This document shows, piece by piece, positions 9,082 to 18,257 of a DNA stretch of 64,000 bases (position 1 is its first letter; each line of letters starts with the position of its first letter). Source of the stretch: Bacteroides fragilis (GTDB lineage Bacteria; Bacillota; Clostridia; Lachnospirales; Lachnospiraceae); NCBI GenBank assembly GCA_023664485.1, contig JAMPFK010000015.1:1-64000 (forward strand), written 5' to 3'. The notes under the pieces are model-generated. The model had not been told where the DNA came from, did not search any database, and worked only from the letters and a program-made list of their open reading frames with translations. A program made the translations under genes and the position numbers.

Positions 9082-10665
9082 TCAGATCTGCCAGATCGAG
9101 AAAGATTGCGCACTCAATATAAAGCGGCCGGCGGCGCAGGCTGCCGTTCCGATTTCGTAACATTTTTCCGCTGTGCCGAATATCTCCGGGAATTCGGAAA
9201 GGCCCGGTCCCATTGTGAATGTCCGGGCATCAAGCGCCGCTTCCTTACCGGACGGGTTGCACAACATGATGAAACTGCCCCGCCGATAGGCGAAAGCGCG
9301 TTCGCTTTCTTTAGCATAAAGAATTTCCAGATTTTCATTCACGTTCAGATCTTCATTCTCCCGGCGAATCTTTAAAATGTCTTTTACGGTGTTCCATAAG
9401 GAATCCTTATCCTTCTGCCGGGCCGCTGCCGTCGGGGCGTCCGGCAGGATGTCAACCGGCAGGTAAAGCTTTTCCGGTGCCGCTGTGGAAAAGCCGCAGT
9501 TCTTCGTATCGTCCCATTGCATGGGCGTGCGTGAGCCGGTCCGCGTGTAGCCGCCTTCTTTCGTAAGAAGTCCGGGCTGGTAGCGCATACCGATTTCATC
9601 CCCGTAGTACAGGAAAGGATTGCCGGGCATGGTGAAAAGAAAGGCATAAGCCAGCTTCAATTCCCGCTCATCCAGATAATATGCGGCGCGCACCGTATCA
9701 TGATTTCCGGTGATCAGGCAGTAATGGCCCTGTTCCTTAATCTGTTCATAACTTCTGAGATAGTCTCTGAGAAAATCCAAAATGCTTCTCGTGCTGTCTT
9801 TATGGAAAAAGCTGTTGTTCTCGCCGTTCTGCATATCCCGCATCAGCAGGTTATAGCCGTTTCCGGCCCAGTCCAGGCAAAAATCCATATGGAAGCCCGC
9901 GGGAATCGCAAGCTCCGGCCTGTTCCATTCCGAAACGAGCGCTGCCTCCGGATAATGTTCGTCTAACATCCGCCGGATTTCCTTCCATACCATACAGGTC
10001 CCCGTTTTCTTTTCGTCGTCGTTTTTAACGAGGGAATCCGCCATATCCACCCGGAAACCGTCGCAGCCTGAATCCAGCCAGAAACGCATGATATCCTTTA
10101 ACGCTTCCCTCGTCGCGATACATGCCGGATCGTCCATGCGCTTCTGCCATGGCTGCTCCGGATTCAGGAATCCATAGTTGAGCGCCGGCTGGCATTTGAA
10201 AAAATTCAGCACATAAACGCCGTTCCGCTCGCTCTCCCCCGCTACATGCTTTAACCCTTCCGGCGCGTTAAACCAGTTATCGGTCCAGATATAGCGGTCG
10301 GAATATTCGTTGCGCGCCGCCTTACTGCTCTCCTGAAACCACATGTGCTGTTCGGAAGTATGACCGGGCACGAGGTCTAACAAGATGTGCATCTTCCTTT
10401 TATGCACTTCCGCAAACAGCCGCACCAAATCCTCATTGCTCCCATACCGGGCCGCCGCCTTTTTGTAATCCCGCACGTCGTATCCGGCATCCTGAAAAGG
10501 AGAATCATAGCATGGGTTCATCCAGATGGCATTGCACCCCAGCTCCTTAATGTAATCGAGCTTTTCAATGATTCCCTGAAAATCGCCGATGCCGTCCCCG
10601 TTCGAGTCCCGGAAGGACTGTGGATAGATTTCATAAAATACTGCATCTTTTAACCATTTTGGCAT
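9082..10665 (-). CDS. GH13 alpha-amylase family glycosidase (alpha-glucosidase-like)
   Basis: This cytoplasmic enzyme of 527 residues hydrolyses alpha-glucosidic bonds, probably of short malto- or isomalto-oligosaccharides. It starts at ATG 10665 (MPKWLKDAVFYEIYPQSF) after a strong GGAGGATT site. The four GH13 regions are visible: DLVPGHTS, GFRVDMADS with the nucleophile Asp, LVSEWNRPE with the acid/base Glu and ITGNHDTVR with the third acid. The run GSRTPMQWD is common in oligo-1,6-glucosidases and trehalose synthases. No signal peptide is seen, so the sugar must be imported first. No transporter or sugar regulator lies beside it. Exact linkage specificity is uncertain. Confidence 0.92.
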   Translation of the reverse strand: MPKWLKDAVFYEIYPQSFRDSNGDGIGDFQGIIEKLDYIKELGCNAIWMNPCYDSPFQDAGYDVRDYKKAAARYGSNEDLVRLFAEVHKRKMHILLDLVPGHTSEQHMWFQESSKAARNEYSDRYIWTDNWFNAPEGLKHVAGESERNGVYVLNFFKCQPALNYGFLNPEQPWQKRMDDPACIATREALKDIMRFWLDSGCDGFRVDMADSLVKNDDEKKTGTCMVWKEIRRMLDEHYPEAALVSEWNRPELAIPAGFHMDFCLDWAGNGYNLLMRDMQNGENNSFFHKDSTRSILDFLRDYLRSYEQIKEQGHYCLITGNHDTVRAAYYLDERELKLAYAFLFTMPGNPFLYYGDEIGMRYQPGLLTKEGGYTRTGSRTPMQWDDTKNCGFSTAAPEKLYLPVDILPDAPTAAARQKDKDSLWNTVKDILKIRRENEDLNVNENLEILYAKESERAFAYRRGSFIMLCNPSGKEAALDARTFTMGPGLSEFPEIFGTAEKCYEIGTAACAAGRFILSAQSFSIWQI

Positions 10666-10704
10666 AATAATCCTCCATTCCTGCTCAGCCCGCGAGTTTG
10701 GGCG

Positions 10705-10744
10705 CAGGCACAAATCTGCCTGTGAAAAATTTATTTTTCACAGG
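10705..10744 (-). terminator. Overlapping twin hairpins at the RsmF gene end
   Basis: CCTGTGAAAAAT (10719-10730) and ATTTTTCACAGG (10733-10744) form a perfect 12-bp stem with a two-base loop that spans the stop codon of the RsmF-type gene. CAGGCA (10705-10710) pairs with TGCCTG (10717-10722) and shares bases with the first stem, so the two folds exclude each other. It may be a terminator for the RsmF gene or an attenuator before the GH13 gene. Confidence 0.5.
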
Positions 10745-12201
10745 ATTGTCCTCTCTTTTCTTAATCCTTTCGGATAATGATTCTTCATCTGGCCGTTTCC
10801 GGCTTTCCCAAAGCCCGCCGCATAGCCGCCGACCGTCAAAAGCGTCCAGCCCTCAGGCATTTTGCCCGTCGGGGCGCTGCCATAAGCGAAAGCCTCTCCC
10901 CGCAGATAGCGTTCCGCCTGCTCATTTGTCATCTCATACCGCGCCCTTACCGCATCCTCGGAAAGATACAGCGCCAGCGCATGGGAAGGCTCGAAACGGT
11001 TCTTTTTATTCGTGCCAAGATGCAGGCCGGGCCGGATGACCTTTAAGCCCTTTAACGGTATCATCTGCCGGGGCACAAGGTAAATCTGTTCCCCAAACGG
11101 AAGGAATACGCCTCTTTCTTCCAGTTCTTTACAGGCCTTATCCGTCATTCCCAGCTCCTCCCGCAGAAAAGCCCTGCAGAGTGCGGCGGCATCCGCGCCC
11201 TTCCTGCTTCCGGCCGCGCCCGTACCCTTCCTGCGGACAGCGGATCGGCCTTCATCCTTTTCTCTTTGCAGCGTCCCTGCCTTTTTTAATTTTGCGATAA
11301 AATGTCCCTCTCCCGCCAGCTTATGCGGCCAGAGGCGCATCGTATGGCCGATTCCATCCGCCGGTTCCTCCGTCCAGTCGCTCCTTCCCGGCGCAAAGAA
11401 CTTTTCCTGCGCCGCCTCTTCGATGGAAAGCTCCGGGTGCTCTTTCAGAAAGCCGCCGATAACGCCCTCATTTTCCTCCGCCGAAAAAGTACAAGTGGAA
11501 TAAACGAGCGTTCCGCCTGGTTTCAGCATAAAAACGGCCTGTTCCAAAATCATCCGCTGCCGCTTCGCGCACATCCCCACATGCTCCGGCGACCACTCAT
11601 TTACCGCGGTCTCGTCCTTTCGGAACATCCCTTCCCCCGAACAGGGCGCATCCACCAGTATTTTATCAAAAAAAGAAGGAAAAAAAAACGCCAGCCGGTC
11701 CGGCGCCTCATTACAGACGACGGCATTGGCAATTCCCATTCTCTCGATATTCTGCGACAATATCTTCGCCCGTCCCGGGACGATCTCGTTTGAGACAAGC
11801 AGCCCCTCTCCCCTCATTTTTCCCGCTATCTGCGTGCTTTTTCCGCCCGGTGCGGCGCACAGATCCAATATCCGCTCGCCTGGCGCGGGGGAAAGCACTT
11901 CCACCGCCGCCATCGCGCTCGGTTCCTGAATATAATAAGCGCCGATCTCATGAAAAAGGCTCTTTCCCGGCTGCTGCTCCGGTCTGTAATAGAACCCTTC
12001 TTCCGACCATTTTACGGGATCCAGCAAAAAGGGCATCCGTTTTAAAAAAGTTTCTCTGTCCGTTTTGAGCGGATTCAGACGCAGCCCATACCATCGCTCT
12101 CCTTCATAAGCCTCGAAAAACGTTTCGGACTCCTCCTGCAGCATCCTTTTCATCCGCTCTGCAAAAGCCTGAGGCAGCGCGTTTCTGTTCTCCTCTGTCA
12201 T
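10738..12201 (-). CDS. RsmF/YebU-type 16S rRNA m5C methyltransferase
   Basis: This enzyme methylates a cytosine of rRNA at C5 with SAM (NOL1/NOP2/Sun family). It has 487 residues. The SAM site is LDLCAAPGGKS near residue 110. One catalytic cysteine is in DAPCSGEGMFRKD and the nucleophilic cysteine is in VYSTCTFSAEENE. About 150 residues after the catalytic core match the RNA-binding C-terminal part of RsmF-like proteins. A basic, low-complexity linker lies near residues 310-340. ATG at 12201 lies 32 bases after the upstream unknown gene, so they may be co-transcribed. Confidence 0.93.
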   Translation of the reverse strand: MTEENRNALPQAFAERMKRMLQEESETFFEAYEGERWYGLRLNPLKTDRETFLKRMPFLLDPVKWSEEGFYYRPEQQPGKSLFHEIGAYYIQEPSAMAAVEVLSPAPGERILDLCAAPGGKSTQIAGKMRGEGLLVSNEIVPGRAKILSQNIERMGIANAVVCNEAPDRLAFFFPSFFDKILVDAPCSGEGMFRKDETAVNEWSPEHVGMCAKRQRMILEQAVFMLKPGGTLVYSTCTFSAEENEGVIGGFLKEHPELSIEEAAQEKFFAPGRSDWTEEPADGIGHTMRLWPHKLAGEGHFIAKLKKAGTLQREKDEGRSAVRRKGTGAAGSRKGADAAALCRAFLREELGMTDKACKELEERGVFLPFGEQIYLVPRQMIPLKGLKVIRPGLHLGTNKKNRFEPSHALALYLSEDAVRARYEMTNEQAERYLRGEAFAYGSAPTGKMPEGWTLLTVGGYAAGFGKAGNGQMKNHYPKGLRKERTIL

Positions 12202-12233
12202 CGTTTTCTGCCTTTCCTGTTATGGAAAAGAAC

Positions 12234-12920
12234 TCACCCTCTCCCAAGCGTGCTTCTCTCTCCATATTTATTATAAGAATCCAGCAAATAAGTCCTTTCC
12301 TGTTCCATCCGGGCAAACTCCTCCTTCGTAACGGCCCTCGTTCCCGGCGTTTCCTTTTGCGGCCGTTTCCGCACATGCTCCCGTCCAGCCCTCTGCTCCG
12401 TTCCCCGCAGGAAAGCCCGAATGCCGTTTCCAAACCTCAGGAAGGCATGGAAAAAGACAGGGCGTTTTTTCTTCTCCTCCGGCACAGGCGCAACGGCATT
12501 CTCCGCTTTCGCCGCGTCCGGGGCGTCATCCGCGGCAGCGCTCTGACAGACGGCCATCGCCTCCTGGATACTGCCTGTCTCCAGCGTATCCCTGTTATGG
12601 GCCGCCAATACCCCCCTTCCGCCTGCCTTCGTTCCTGCGGCGCTCCGCGGACCGCCTCCTGTTTTTCCGTCCCTTTCCGTCCTGTCTTCCGGGAACCCGG
12701 AGCCGAACAGATTTCCTCCTCCGTCACGCGGAACAGACGGCTGTGCGTTCTGCACACCCGCCTGTTGTATATTCCCGCTTTTTCCGCCTCCTGCGCCGCC
12801 GTCAAAGGATACTCCGCCGAGCATTTTTCTTTTCGGCAGTTTATCATGATTGTGAAAAGCGCTGTTGCGCCACCTGATCACATGATATTCCACAGGCTGT
12901 TCGTCTTGTATCCAGTGCAT
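12234..12920 (-). CDS. Unknown basic protein
   Basis: I do not recognise this 228-residue protein. It begins MHWIQDEQPVEYHVIRW, has a long Gly/Ala/Asp-rich, probably disordered middle, and ends with a charged helix-like tail (KEEFARMEQERTYLLDSYNKYG). There is no membrane segment. An AAAGGG ribosome site precedes ATG 12920. Of the long frames in this stretch it is the one best placed between its neighbours, 37 bases after one gene and 32 before the next. It could be a cytoplasmic accessory protein of the same transcription unit. The frame choice itself is moderately sure. Confidence 0.6.
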   Translation of the reverse strand: MHWIQDEQPVEYHVIRWRNSAFHNHDKLPKRKMLGGVSFDGGAGGGKSGNIQQAGVQNAQPSVPRDGGGNLFGSGFPEDRTERDGKTGGGPRSAAGTKAGGRGVLAAHNRDTLETGSIQEAMAVCQSAAADDAPDAAKAENAVAPVPEEKKKRPVFFHAFLRFGNGIRAFLRGTEQRAGREHVRKRPQKETPGTRAVTKEEFARMEQERTYLLDSYNKYGERSTLGRG

Positions 12921-12957
12921 CGTTTTATGCCCTTTCTACAGATTCGGCCGCTCATGC

Positions 12958-13626
12958 TTATGACCAGAAATTAAAATAATTGCCGCTCGTGCCAAAATTT
13001 TTGAGCAGATTGCTGTAAGAGTTATTCACCAGATTATTCATGCCGGATACGGCGTTTTCCTGCACATTGGCCGCCGCCGCGCTCGTTTTGTCCATAAAGG
13101 AAGAGCTCCCTCCCCATGCTTTTTCCAGCTGCTCCAGGCTGGCCGCTTTCAGCGCCTTGTCATTGACGGAAAGCGTACCGTCGGAATTTCTGGTAACGCC
13201 CGTCGCCTGCAGCGCGGAACGGCACATCATCGCATTGGCATTCAGCTGGTTCAGATAGCTGGTATCCACCCTGCTGCCGCTGCTCCGCAGGCTCCGTACC
13301 ATCCCGTTGTACTTGTTTACAAATTCCTTAACCTGATTCGTAATGCCTGTCGTATCGCCGCTCTCTTTCGCTTTTGCAAAAACGGAACCTTCCCCGGACT
13401 TCATCAGCTCAGACGCGATATACTGCACTTCCCCCGCATTCTTCTTCATATTCTGATAAGCCGTCTGCGAGGCGTTCGTCTGACTGGTCTTTGCTGCATT
13501 CAGGATACGGCTTGCGCCGGTCGGCTGCAGGCTGCTCATCCTGTGGCTCCGCCTGCCCGTACTTTTACTGCCGATTCCAAGCATAGCGCTCATAAAATTT
13601 CTTGCTACTCGCATAAAATCCTCCAC
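12958..13626 (-). CDS. Unknown protein with flagellar-cap-like C-terminal pattern
   Basis: The protein has 222 residues, a basic Ser-rich N-terminus and a mostly helical Ala/Asn/Ser-rich remainder. The stretch FVNKYNGMVRSL, followed by DGTLSVNDKALKAAS and LEKAWG, resembles the helical C-terminal region of FliD-type flagellar cap proteins. No flagellar gene lies nearby, so it may be a surface or adhesin-like relative. There is no obvious signal peptide. ATG at 13626 follows AGGGGTGGAGG. It shares its strand with the LytTR regulator just upstream (6-base gap) and may be co-transcribed with it. Confidence 0.65.
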   Translation of the reverse strand: MEDFMRVARNFMSAMLGIGSKSTGRRSHRMSSLQPTGASRILNAAKTSQTNASQTAYQNMKKNAGEVQYIASELMKSGEGSVFAKAKESGDTTGITNQVKEFVNKYNGMVRSLRSSGSRVDTSYLNQLNANAMMCRSALQATGVTRNSDGTLSVNDKALKAASLEQLEKAWGGSSSFMDKTSAAAANVQENAVSGMNNLVNNSYSNLLKNFGTSGNYFNFWS

Positions 13627-13632
13627 CCCTTT

Positions 13633-14325
13633 TTATAAAATATATCTGCTGTAAATCTGCACGAACTCGCTGTATTTGCGCTTCGCGAGATAAACGCTCT
13701 CTCCGTTGCTCATACGGATATTGGCCTTATCGTATCCCCGGACTTCCGAAAGAGAAACGAGATATCCCCTGTGGCAGCGGTAAAAGCCTTCTCCAAGCCG
13801 TTGTTCCAGCTCTTCCATTTTCTCATAAAATTCCAGATTTTCCTGTTTCGTATGCAGAATCACTTTTCTGCCGTCGCTTTCCGCATACAGAATATCCTTC
13901 GTATCCAGCCTGCGGTAACCGCCCGGCGCCTTAATCAGAATGGACCTTGGCTTTACGCCCGCCTTCTCCACCACCGCGACGGCCCTCGCCATGACCGAAA
14001 GCAGCTTTTTCTTCTCCACCGGCTTTAACAGATAATGAAAAGCGCCCACGTCAAACGCCTGAAACACCGGTTCTTTCGCGCCCGTCACAAAAATCAGAAG
14101 CACCTGATACAGCTCCCGCAGCTTTCCCGCGATCTCCATGCCGTCCGCTCCGTTCATGGCAATATCCATCAGGACAATATCCGGCGGGTAATCCCTGCCC
14201 GCCGCTTCCAGCAATTCCTGCCCGGAAGAAAACTCTCTTATTTCGATCTCAGGGAATGCTTCCTGCAGCATGTCCTTTACGCCTGCTCTGACTCCGCTTT
14301 CATCATCACAGATTGCAATGTTCAT
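13633..14325 (-). CDS. LytTR-family response regulator
   Basis: This DNA-binding response regulator has 230 residues. The receiver domain (1-120) has the acidic pocket DDE at 7-9, the phosphoacceptor D54 in VLMDIAM, the Thr in IFVTGA and the Lys in LLKPVEKKK. The LytTR DNA-binding domain (about 135-230) shows DILYAESDGRKV and FYRCHRGYLVSL. Such regulators control peptide, bacteriocin or surface genes. No cognate histidine kinase adjoins it, so it is an orphan here. It lies just downstream of the BceAB-like genes. Confidence 0.92.
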   Translation of the reverse strand: MNIAICDDESGVRAGVKDMLQEAFPEIEIREFSSGQELLEAAGRDYPPDIVLMDIAMNGADGMEIAGKLRELYQVLLIFVTGAKEPVFQAFDVGAFHYLLKPVEKKKLLSVMARAVAVVEKAGVKPRSILIKAPGGYRRLDTKDILYAESDGRKVILHTKQENLEFYEKMEELEQRLGEGFYRCHRGYLVSLSEVRGYDKANIRMSNGESVYLAKRKYSEFVQIYSRYIL

Positions 14326-14391
14326 AGCTGTCCTTTAAACGTTCCTTCCTGCCGCTCCCTGGCCGATTACTTTCAAATCCATTCTCCGGTC

Positions 14392-14420
14392 TTATTATTA
14401 ATATCGGGCAAAAAAGGCAA
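14392..14420 (-). promoter_or_regulatory. Possible promoter of the LytTR regulator gene
   Basis: On the minus strand TTGCCT (14415-14420) and TAATAA (14392-14397) are 17 bases apart, about 70 bases before ATG 14325. This is a reasonable sigma-A type promoter. It implies the regulator gene can be transcribed separately from the ABC transporter operon. Confidence 0.45.
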
Positions 14421-14472
14421 TACCTTAACGCGTTGTCACGAAACGACGGCTTTTTGTCATAAATGATCGGGG

Positions 14473-16380
14473 CTATTCCAGCGCATTCTTCCGGTAAAAG
14501 AAAAGCGAGGCTCCGTAAAATACTGCAAAGAACAGCAAAATAATGAGGACGCTCACCAAATTGACCGTCTTCAGGTTTTTCGACATCAGCCTTTCCAGCG
14601 AATGCACGGAAAACCAGGAGGATACCGCCATCACAAAGAACGGCATCGCATACGCGGCCAGCAGTTCTCTGGCCGCTGCCCTGCGCAGGCTCTTTGTGGA
14701 AATCCCCGTTTTTTTCAGGATGGCATAACGCTCTTTTTCCTCAAAGGCATCGTTATAAAGCTTCATGAAAAGGATGCTTCCGCTCGCCAGCACAAAAACG
14801 AGGAATACGAAGACGCACAGAGAATATTCCACCTTGATCCAGCCGATATCATCGCTGCCAGGGTCGAGCGCCGCAAGCCCCACATAACTTTCTTCTGTAC
14901 TGTACACAAGTCCGCTCAGTTTTTCCCTGCCGGTCTCAAACTTTCCGGCATCCGCAATTTTATAATTATAAGTGTAGGTCTGTATGTCCATCCCTCCGCC
15001 GCATTCCGCTGACAGTTTTGCGTATACCCTGTCATTGACGATATAATAGCCGCCGCCCTCCTGTAAATATCCAAGATAAGGAACGGTCGTTTTATCGATC
15101 CGGCGAAAAGGCTTTCCATCGATTTCGATCATCTGCCCGGAATCCTCCGTAATAAAAGACATCAGCACAATATAGCTCACATCGATAAATTCATCGTCCG
15201 CCAGATTTTCATAGGGAAAGGCAAGCCCCGTCTCCTCCGCCAGCTTTTTCACATTGGAAAAAGCTAAAATACCGCGGCCGTATCCATGCGAAAAGTGACT
15301 GCCATCCATGCTGAAAAAAGGCAGTTCCCCGCAATATGCGATATCGCTGTCCTGAAGAAGCAGCGCCGAAATCTCTTCTCCCATATCCGCCCTGTCGCTG
15401 ATGATCTGAAATGTATAACGGTTCCTGAAATTGACTATATTATCGTACTGCCCCTTCTCCGCAAAGGCCGCGGCGATCGCCGTGACCGAACAGGTAAGCA
15501 GCACACAGGTCATCGCATAAGTCCTGTAATTCTTTTTCATCCGGAAAACAATGTTATTGACCCACAGCGTCCGCTCCTTCCGGTATAAAAAGCCCTTCCG
15601 CTTCACCAGCCATTGAAACAGGAGCGGCAGAAAACCGCCGAATAGCAGATAAGTCCCGGCGATAACAAGCGCCGTAGCGAGAAACAGATTTCCCATAACG
15701 TTATATCCCTGCTCCTTGACCGCAAGATAATAGCCGTTCGCAAGAACGCAGACGCCGAGCGCCGCTTTGATGAACAGAAGCAGACCGCCCGTTTTTACAT
15801 ATTCGTTCTGCCCTGATGCGGAAAGCATTTCAAGCACGCTGCTCTTTACAATATTCAGATATCCTTTCAGCGCAAAGACCGCGTAGACCAGCGCATAAAG
15901 CGCCGTTGTCACTGCCGCGGGCTGCCAGGTGAAACGGAAGGAAAGTTCGATCGAGATCTCCGAGAGGCACAGCAGGATCATCTGAAAAAGCTGCGTCGTG
16001 ACAATTCCCGCACCAATGCCGATAACCAACGCCGCCATGCCGATGAGCACCGTTTCCAGCAGATAGAGTTTTCCGATCCTGCGGTTCGTCAGCCCCATAA
16101 AAACATAGATGCCGATTTCCTTTTTCCTCCTTGTCAGAAAAACATTCGTCGCATACCAGATAAAGAAGAACATGAAGCATACGAGCACAAGGGAAATGAT
16201 CCGGATGATGATATCGATATAAGTCTTATTCTGTTCGCCCAGCGCCTGGAAGGTCTCCGCATAGCTCAGATTCACGAAATGAAAAAGAATCAGTACCGTA
16301 AAGGCAAGGGATAATATCATGGACAGATAGTTCTGAAAACTTTTCCGAAAATTTTGAAACGCGAGTCTGCCGATACTCAT
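14473..16380 (-). CDS. BceB-type ABC transporter permease
   Basis: This membrane subunit of 635 residues belongs to the peptide-sensing and detoxification ABC transporters (BceAB/VraFG type). It shows about ten hydrophobic segments: several at the N-terminus, a large extracellular domain near residues 310-510 and a last group at the C-terminus, with FtsX-like text around the segments. Its ATG overlaps the ATPase stop by four bases (ATGA). In this family the transporter both removes cell-wall antibiotics such as bacitracin-like peptides and signals to the kinase. The full kinase, regulator, ATPase, permease set is present here. Confidence 0.93.
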   Translation of the reverse strand: MSIGRLAFQNFRKSFQNYLSMILSLAFTVLILFHFVNLSYAETFQALGEQNKTYIDIIIRIISLVLVCFMFFFIWYATNVFLTRRKKEIGIYVFMGLTNRRIGKLYLLETVLIGMAALVIGIGAGIVTTQLFQMILLCLSEISIELSFRFTWQPAAVTTALYALVYAVFALKGYLNIVKSSVLEMLSASGQNEYVKTGGLLLFIKAALGVCVLANGYYLAVKEQGYNVMGNLFLATALVIAGTYLLFGGFLPLLFQWLVKRKGFLYRKERTLWVNNIVFRMKKNYRTYAMTCVLLTCSVTAIAAAFAEKGQYDNIVNFRNRYTFQIISDRADMGEEISALLLQDSDIAYCGELPFFSMDGSHFSHGYGRGILAFSNVKKLAEETGLAFPYENLADDEFIDVSYIVLMSFITEDSGQMIEIDGKPFRRIDKTTVPYLGYLQEGGGYYIVNDRVYAKLSAECGGGMDIQTYTYNYKIADAGKFETGREKLSGLVYSTEESYVGLAALDPGSDDIGWIKVEYSLCVFVFLVFVLASGSILFMKLYNDAFEEKERYAILKKTGISTKSLRRAAARELLAAYAMPFFVMAVSSWFSVHSLERLMSKNLKTVNLVSVLIILLFFAVFYGASLFFYRKNALE

Positions 16381-17177
16381 GAGAAATCACCTCCGTTTTC
16401 TCCGGACGCACCTTTCTCCGGCATATCACCGCCCATCGATACCTGCACCTCCATAATGCGGTCGTAAAACTCTCTCCTGTCCTTCCCGCGGCTCAGCCTG
16501 CACCGCATCGTACCGTCGTTCAGGATATAGACATCCCGCGCATAAGAAGCGCTGAAAGCGTCGTGCGTCACCATCAGGATCGCCGCCTGCCCCCTTTCAT
16601 TTACGGTGCGGAAACATTCTAACAGGCCCTTACCCGCTTTGGAATCCAGCGCACCCGTCGGCTCGTCCGCAAAAAGGATCTCCGGCTCCGTAATCAGCGC
16701 GCGGCAGACGGCGCCCCGCTGTTTCTGCCCGCCGGAAAGCTGGCAGGGATATTTGCTCAGATGCTCTGTCAGCCCGAACATGCCGGCGAGCGCTCCCACC
16801 TTTTCCATGCAGGTCTTTCCGGAAACGCCATTCAGGGAAAGAGGCAGCGCGATATTATCCTGCAGGGTCATCGTGTCGAGCAGATTATAGTCCTGAAAAA
16901 CGAATCCGATCTTGTCCCGCCGTATCTGTGACAATTCCTGATTGGATATCTTTGAAATATCTTTTCCATCCAGCAGAACAAAGCCCTGCGTCGGCTTATC
17001 GATAGAGGAAAGGATATTGAGCAGCGTCGTCTTGCCGGAGCCGCTCGGCCCCATGATCGCAATAAAGTCGTCCGCGTAAATGGTGAAATCGATTCCTTTC
17101 AGCACCCTGGTGCGAAAGCCCCTGGCTCCATAATCCTTTGTCATGTTCCTGATTTCTACGATTTTTTTCCCGTTCAT
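16377..17177 (-). CDS. BceA-type ABC transporter ATPase
   Basis: This ATP-binding subunit of 266 residues powers the permease encoded next. The Walker A is GPSGSGKTT near residue 45, the Q-loop is VFQDYNLLD, the signature is LSGGQKQR, the Walker B is LFADEPTGALD and the H-loop is MVTHD. It belongs to the MacB/BceA group. An acidic, Gly-rich C-terminal extension of about 30 residues is unusual. ATG 17177 is preceded by AGGAGGAG. A promoter with regulator boxes lies directly upstream. Confidence 0.95.
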   Translation of the reverse strand: MNGKKIVEIRNMTKDYGARGFRTRVLKGIDFTIYADDFIAIMGPSGSGKTTLLNILSSIDKPTQGFVLLDGKDISKISNQELSQIRRDKIGFVFQDYNLLDTMTLQDNIALPLSLNGVSGKTCMEKVGALAGMFGLTEHLSKYPCQLSGGQKQRGAVCRALITEPEILFADEPTGALDSKAGKGLLECFRTVNERGQAAILMVTHDAFSASYARDVYILNDGTMRCRLSRGKDRREFYDRIMEVQVSMGGDMPEKGASGENGGDFS

Positions 17178-17215
17178 ATGCAGTCTCCTCCTGTTCAGGT
17201 ATTTTTTATATCTCC

Positions 17216-17279
17216 ATTATGAGGAAACGCAGATCCAAAATCCTTACATCTGTCTTACAAATCGAAGGGGAATCTTACA
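17216..17279 (-). promoter_or_regulatory. Regulator-bound promoter of the bceAB-like operon
   Basis: On the minus strand there are three copies of a TGTAAGAT-like box, at 17272-17279, 17252-17259 and 17241-17248. The last two are exactly 11 bp apart, one helical turn. CATAAT (17216-17221) follows with no recognisable -35 element, and the last box sits where it should be. This layout fits activation by an OmpR-family regulator, most simply the one encoded at 18258-18947. The boxes overlap the 3' end of the kinase gene. Confidence 0.6.
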
Positions 17280-18256
17280 TTTTTGTCAGAATGGAACGAA
17301 ATCGTGAACCTTGTCCCCTCCCCATAGACGCTCTCCACATAGATCTCATGCCCCAGCCGTTCCAAAATGACCGCCGCCATATAAAGCCCCATTCCGGTCG
17401 ATCGGTACTGTCCGTTGTGATAACTGCTGCCTGTGTAGCCCTTCTCAAAAATCCGCCGGATATCCTGCTCCCGGATCCCTTCCCCATTATCCGCCACATA
17501 CAGCCGCACCTCTCCATCCCGTCCTTCGGCATAGATGTTCAGGCAGGGGGAACCCTTGCTGTATTTGACGGCATTGCTGATAAGCTGGTCCAGTACATAG
17601 GTCAGCCAGGACGGATCGGTATAGACCCGCCTTTCCAGACTATCCTCTGTTTTTAAATCAAAATGGTTTTTAATCAGGAAAAACTGATTGTTGTGAACAG
17701 AGCTTTTGACGCACTCCAGAAGATTTGTTTCCCGAATCTGCAGATCAAACAGGCTGCCCTGAATCCTTGCGCCGAGCAGGACGGCATGCAGCTGCTGATT
17801 CATCCGTTCGAGTTGTTCCCGCATCCCGCTTTTTAAAGAAACGTCCTCTATTTTTTCCGCCATCAGCAGGCTGGCGGCAAGGGGAATTTTTACCTCATGG
17901 CACCATTGGGCGACATAGTCCTGCAATTCGCAGTTCATCAAAAACTGTTCCTGCCGCTCTCTTTCCAGAACGGCGATGTCATGCGCCGTAATATCCTTAT
18001 CTTCACTGTCCTGAAATTCTCCGGAAACAATACAGTCCCGGCGCAATGCTTCCTGTTTCCTGCTCCGCCTTTTTTTATCTTTCCAAAAATCCGCCCCGAA
18101 AACAAACGCCAATACAAGGAACACCAGAAAATCCAAATAAAGCAGGTAAGACGTCTTAACCTCCGGAAGCAGGAACAGGAAATACAGATTGTATGCCGCA
18201 CAGATAAACGCCGTCAGTAAAATAATCTTATAATGTCTTTTCCTGTAACCGTCCAT
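17255..18256 (-). CDS. BceS-type intramembrane-sensing histidine kinase
   Basis: This sensor kinase has 333 residues. Two membrane segments with almost no extracellular loop (about residues 10-50) mark an intramembrane-sensing kinase. The phosphorylated histidine is in QWCHEVKIPLA, the N box is DQLISNAVKYSKG, and the G boxes are VADNGEGI and STGMGLYM. I chose ATG 18256 (MDGYRKRHYK), one base after the regulator stop. The frame runs open further upstream, but that part overlaps the regulator gene. It most likely senses the state of the BceAB-like transporter and phosphorylates the regulator. Confidence 0.93.
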   Translation of the reverse strand: MDGYRKRHYKIILLTAFICAAYNLYFLFLLPEVKTSYLLYLDFLVFLVLAFVFGADFWKDKKRRSRKQEALRRDCIVSGEFQDSEDKDITAHDIAVLERERQEQFLMNCELQDYVAQWCHEVKIPLAASLLMAEKIEDVSLKSGMREQLERMNQQLHAVLLGARIQGSLFDLQIRETNLLECVKSSVHNNQFFLIKNHFDLKTEDSLERRVYTDPSWLTYVLDQLISNAVKYSKGSPCLNIYAEGRDGEVRLYVADNGEGIREQDIRRIFEKGYTGSSYHNGQYRSTGMGLYMAAVILERLGHEIYVESVYGEGTRFTISFHSDKNVRFPFDL

Positions 18257-18257
18257 C

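Noticed and set aside
12222..12974. 250-residue plus-strand frame over the unknown minus-strand gene
   Set aside because: Arg/Pro/Ser-rich text typical of the opposite strand of a GC-rich gene, no ribosome site, and it runs across the gap between two genes. The minus-strand frame fits its neighbours.
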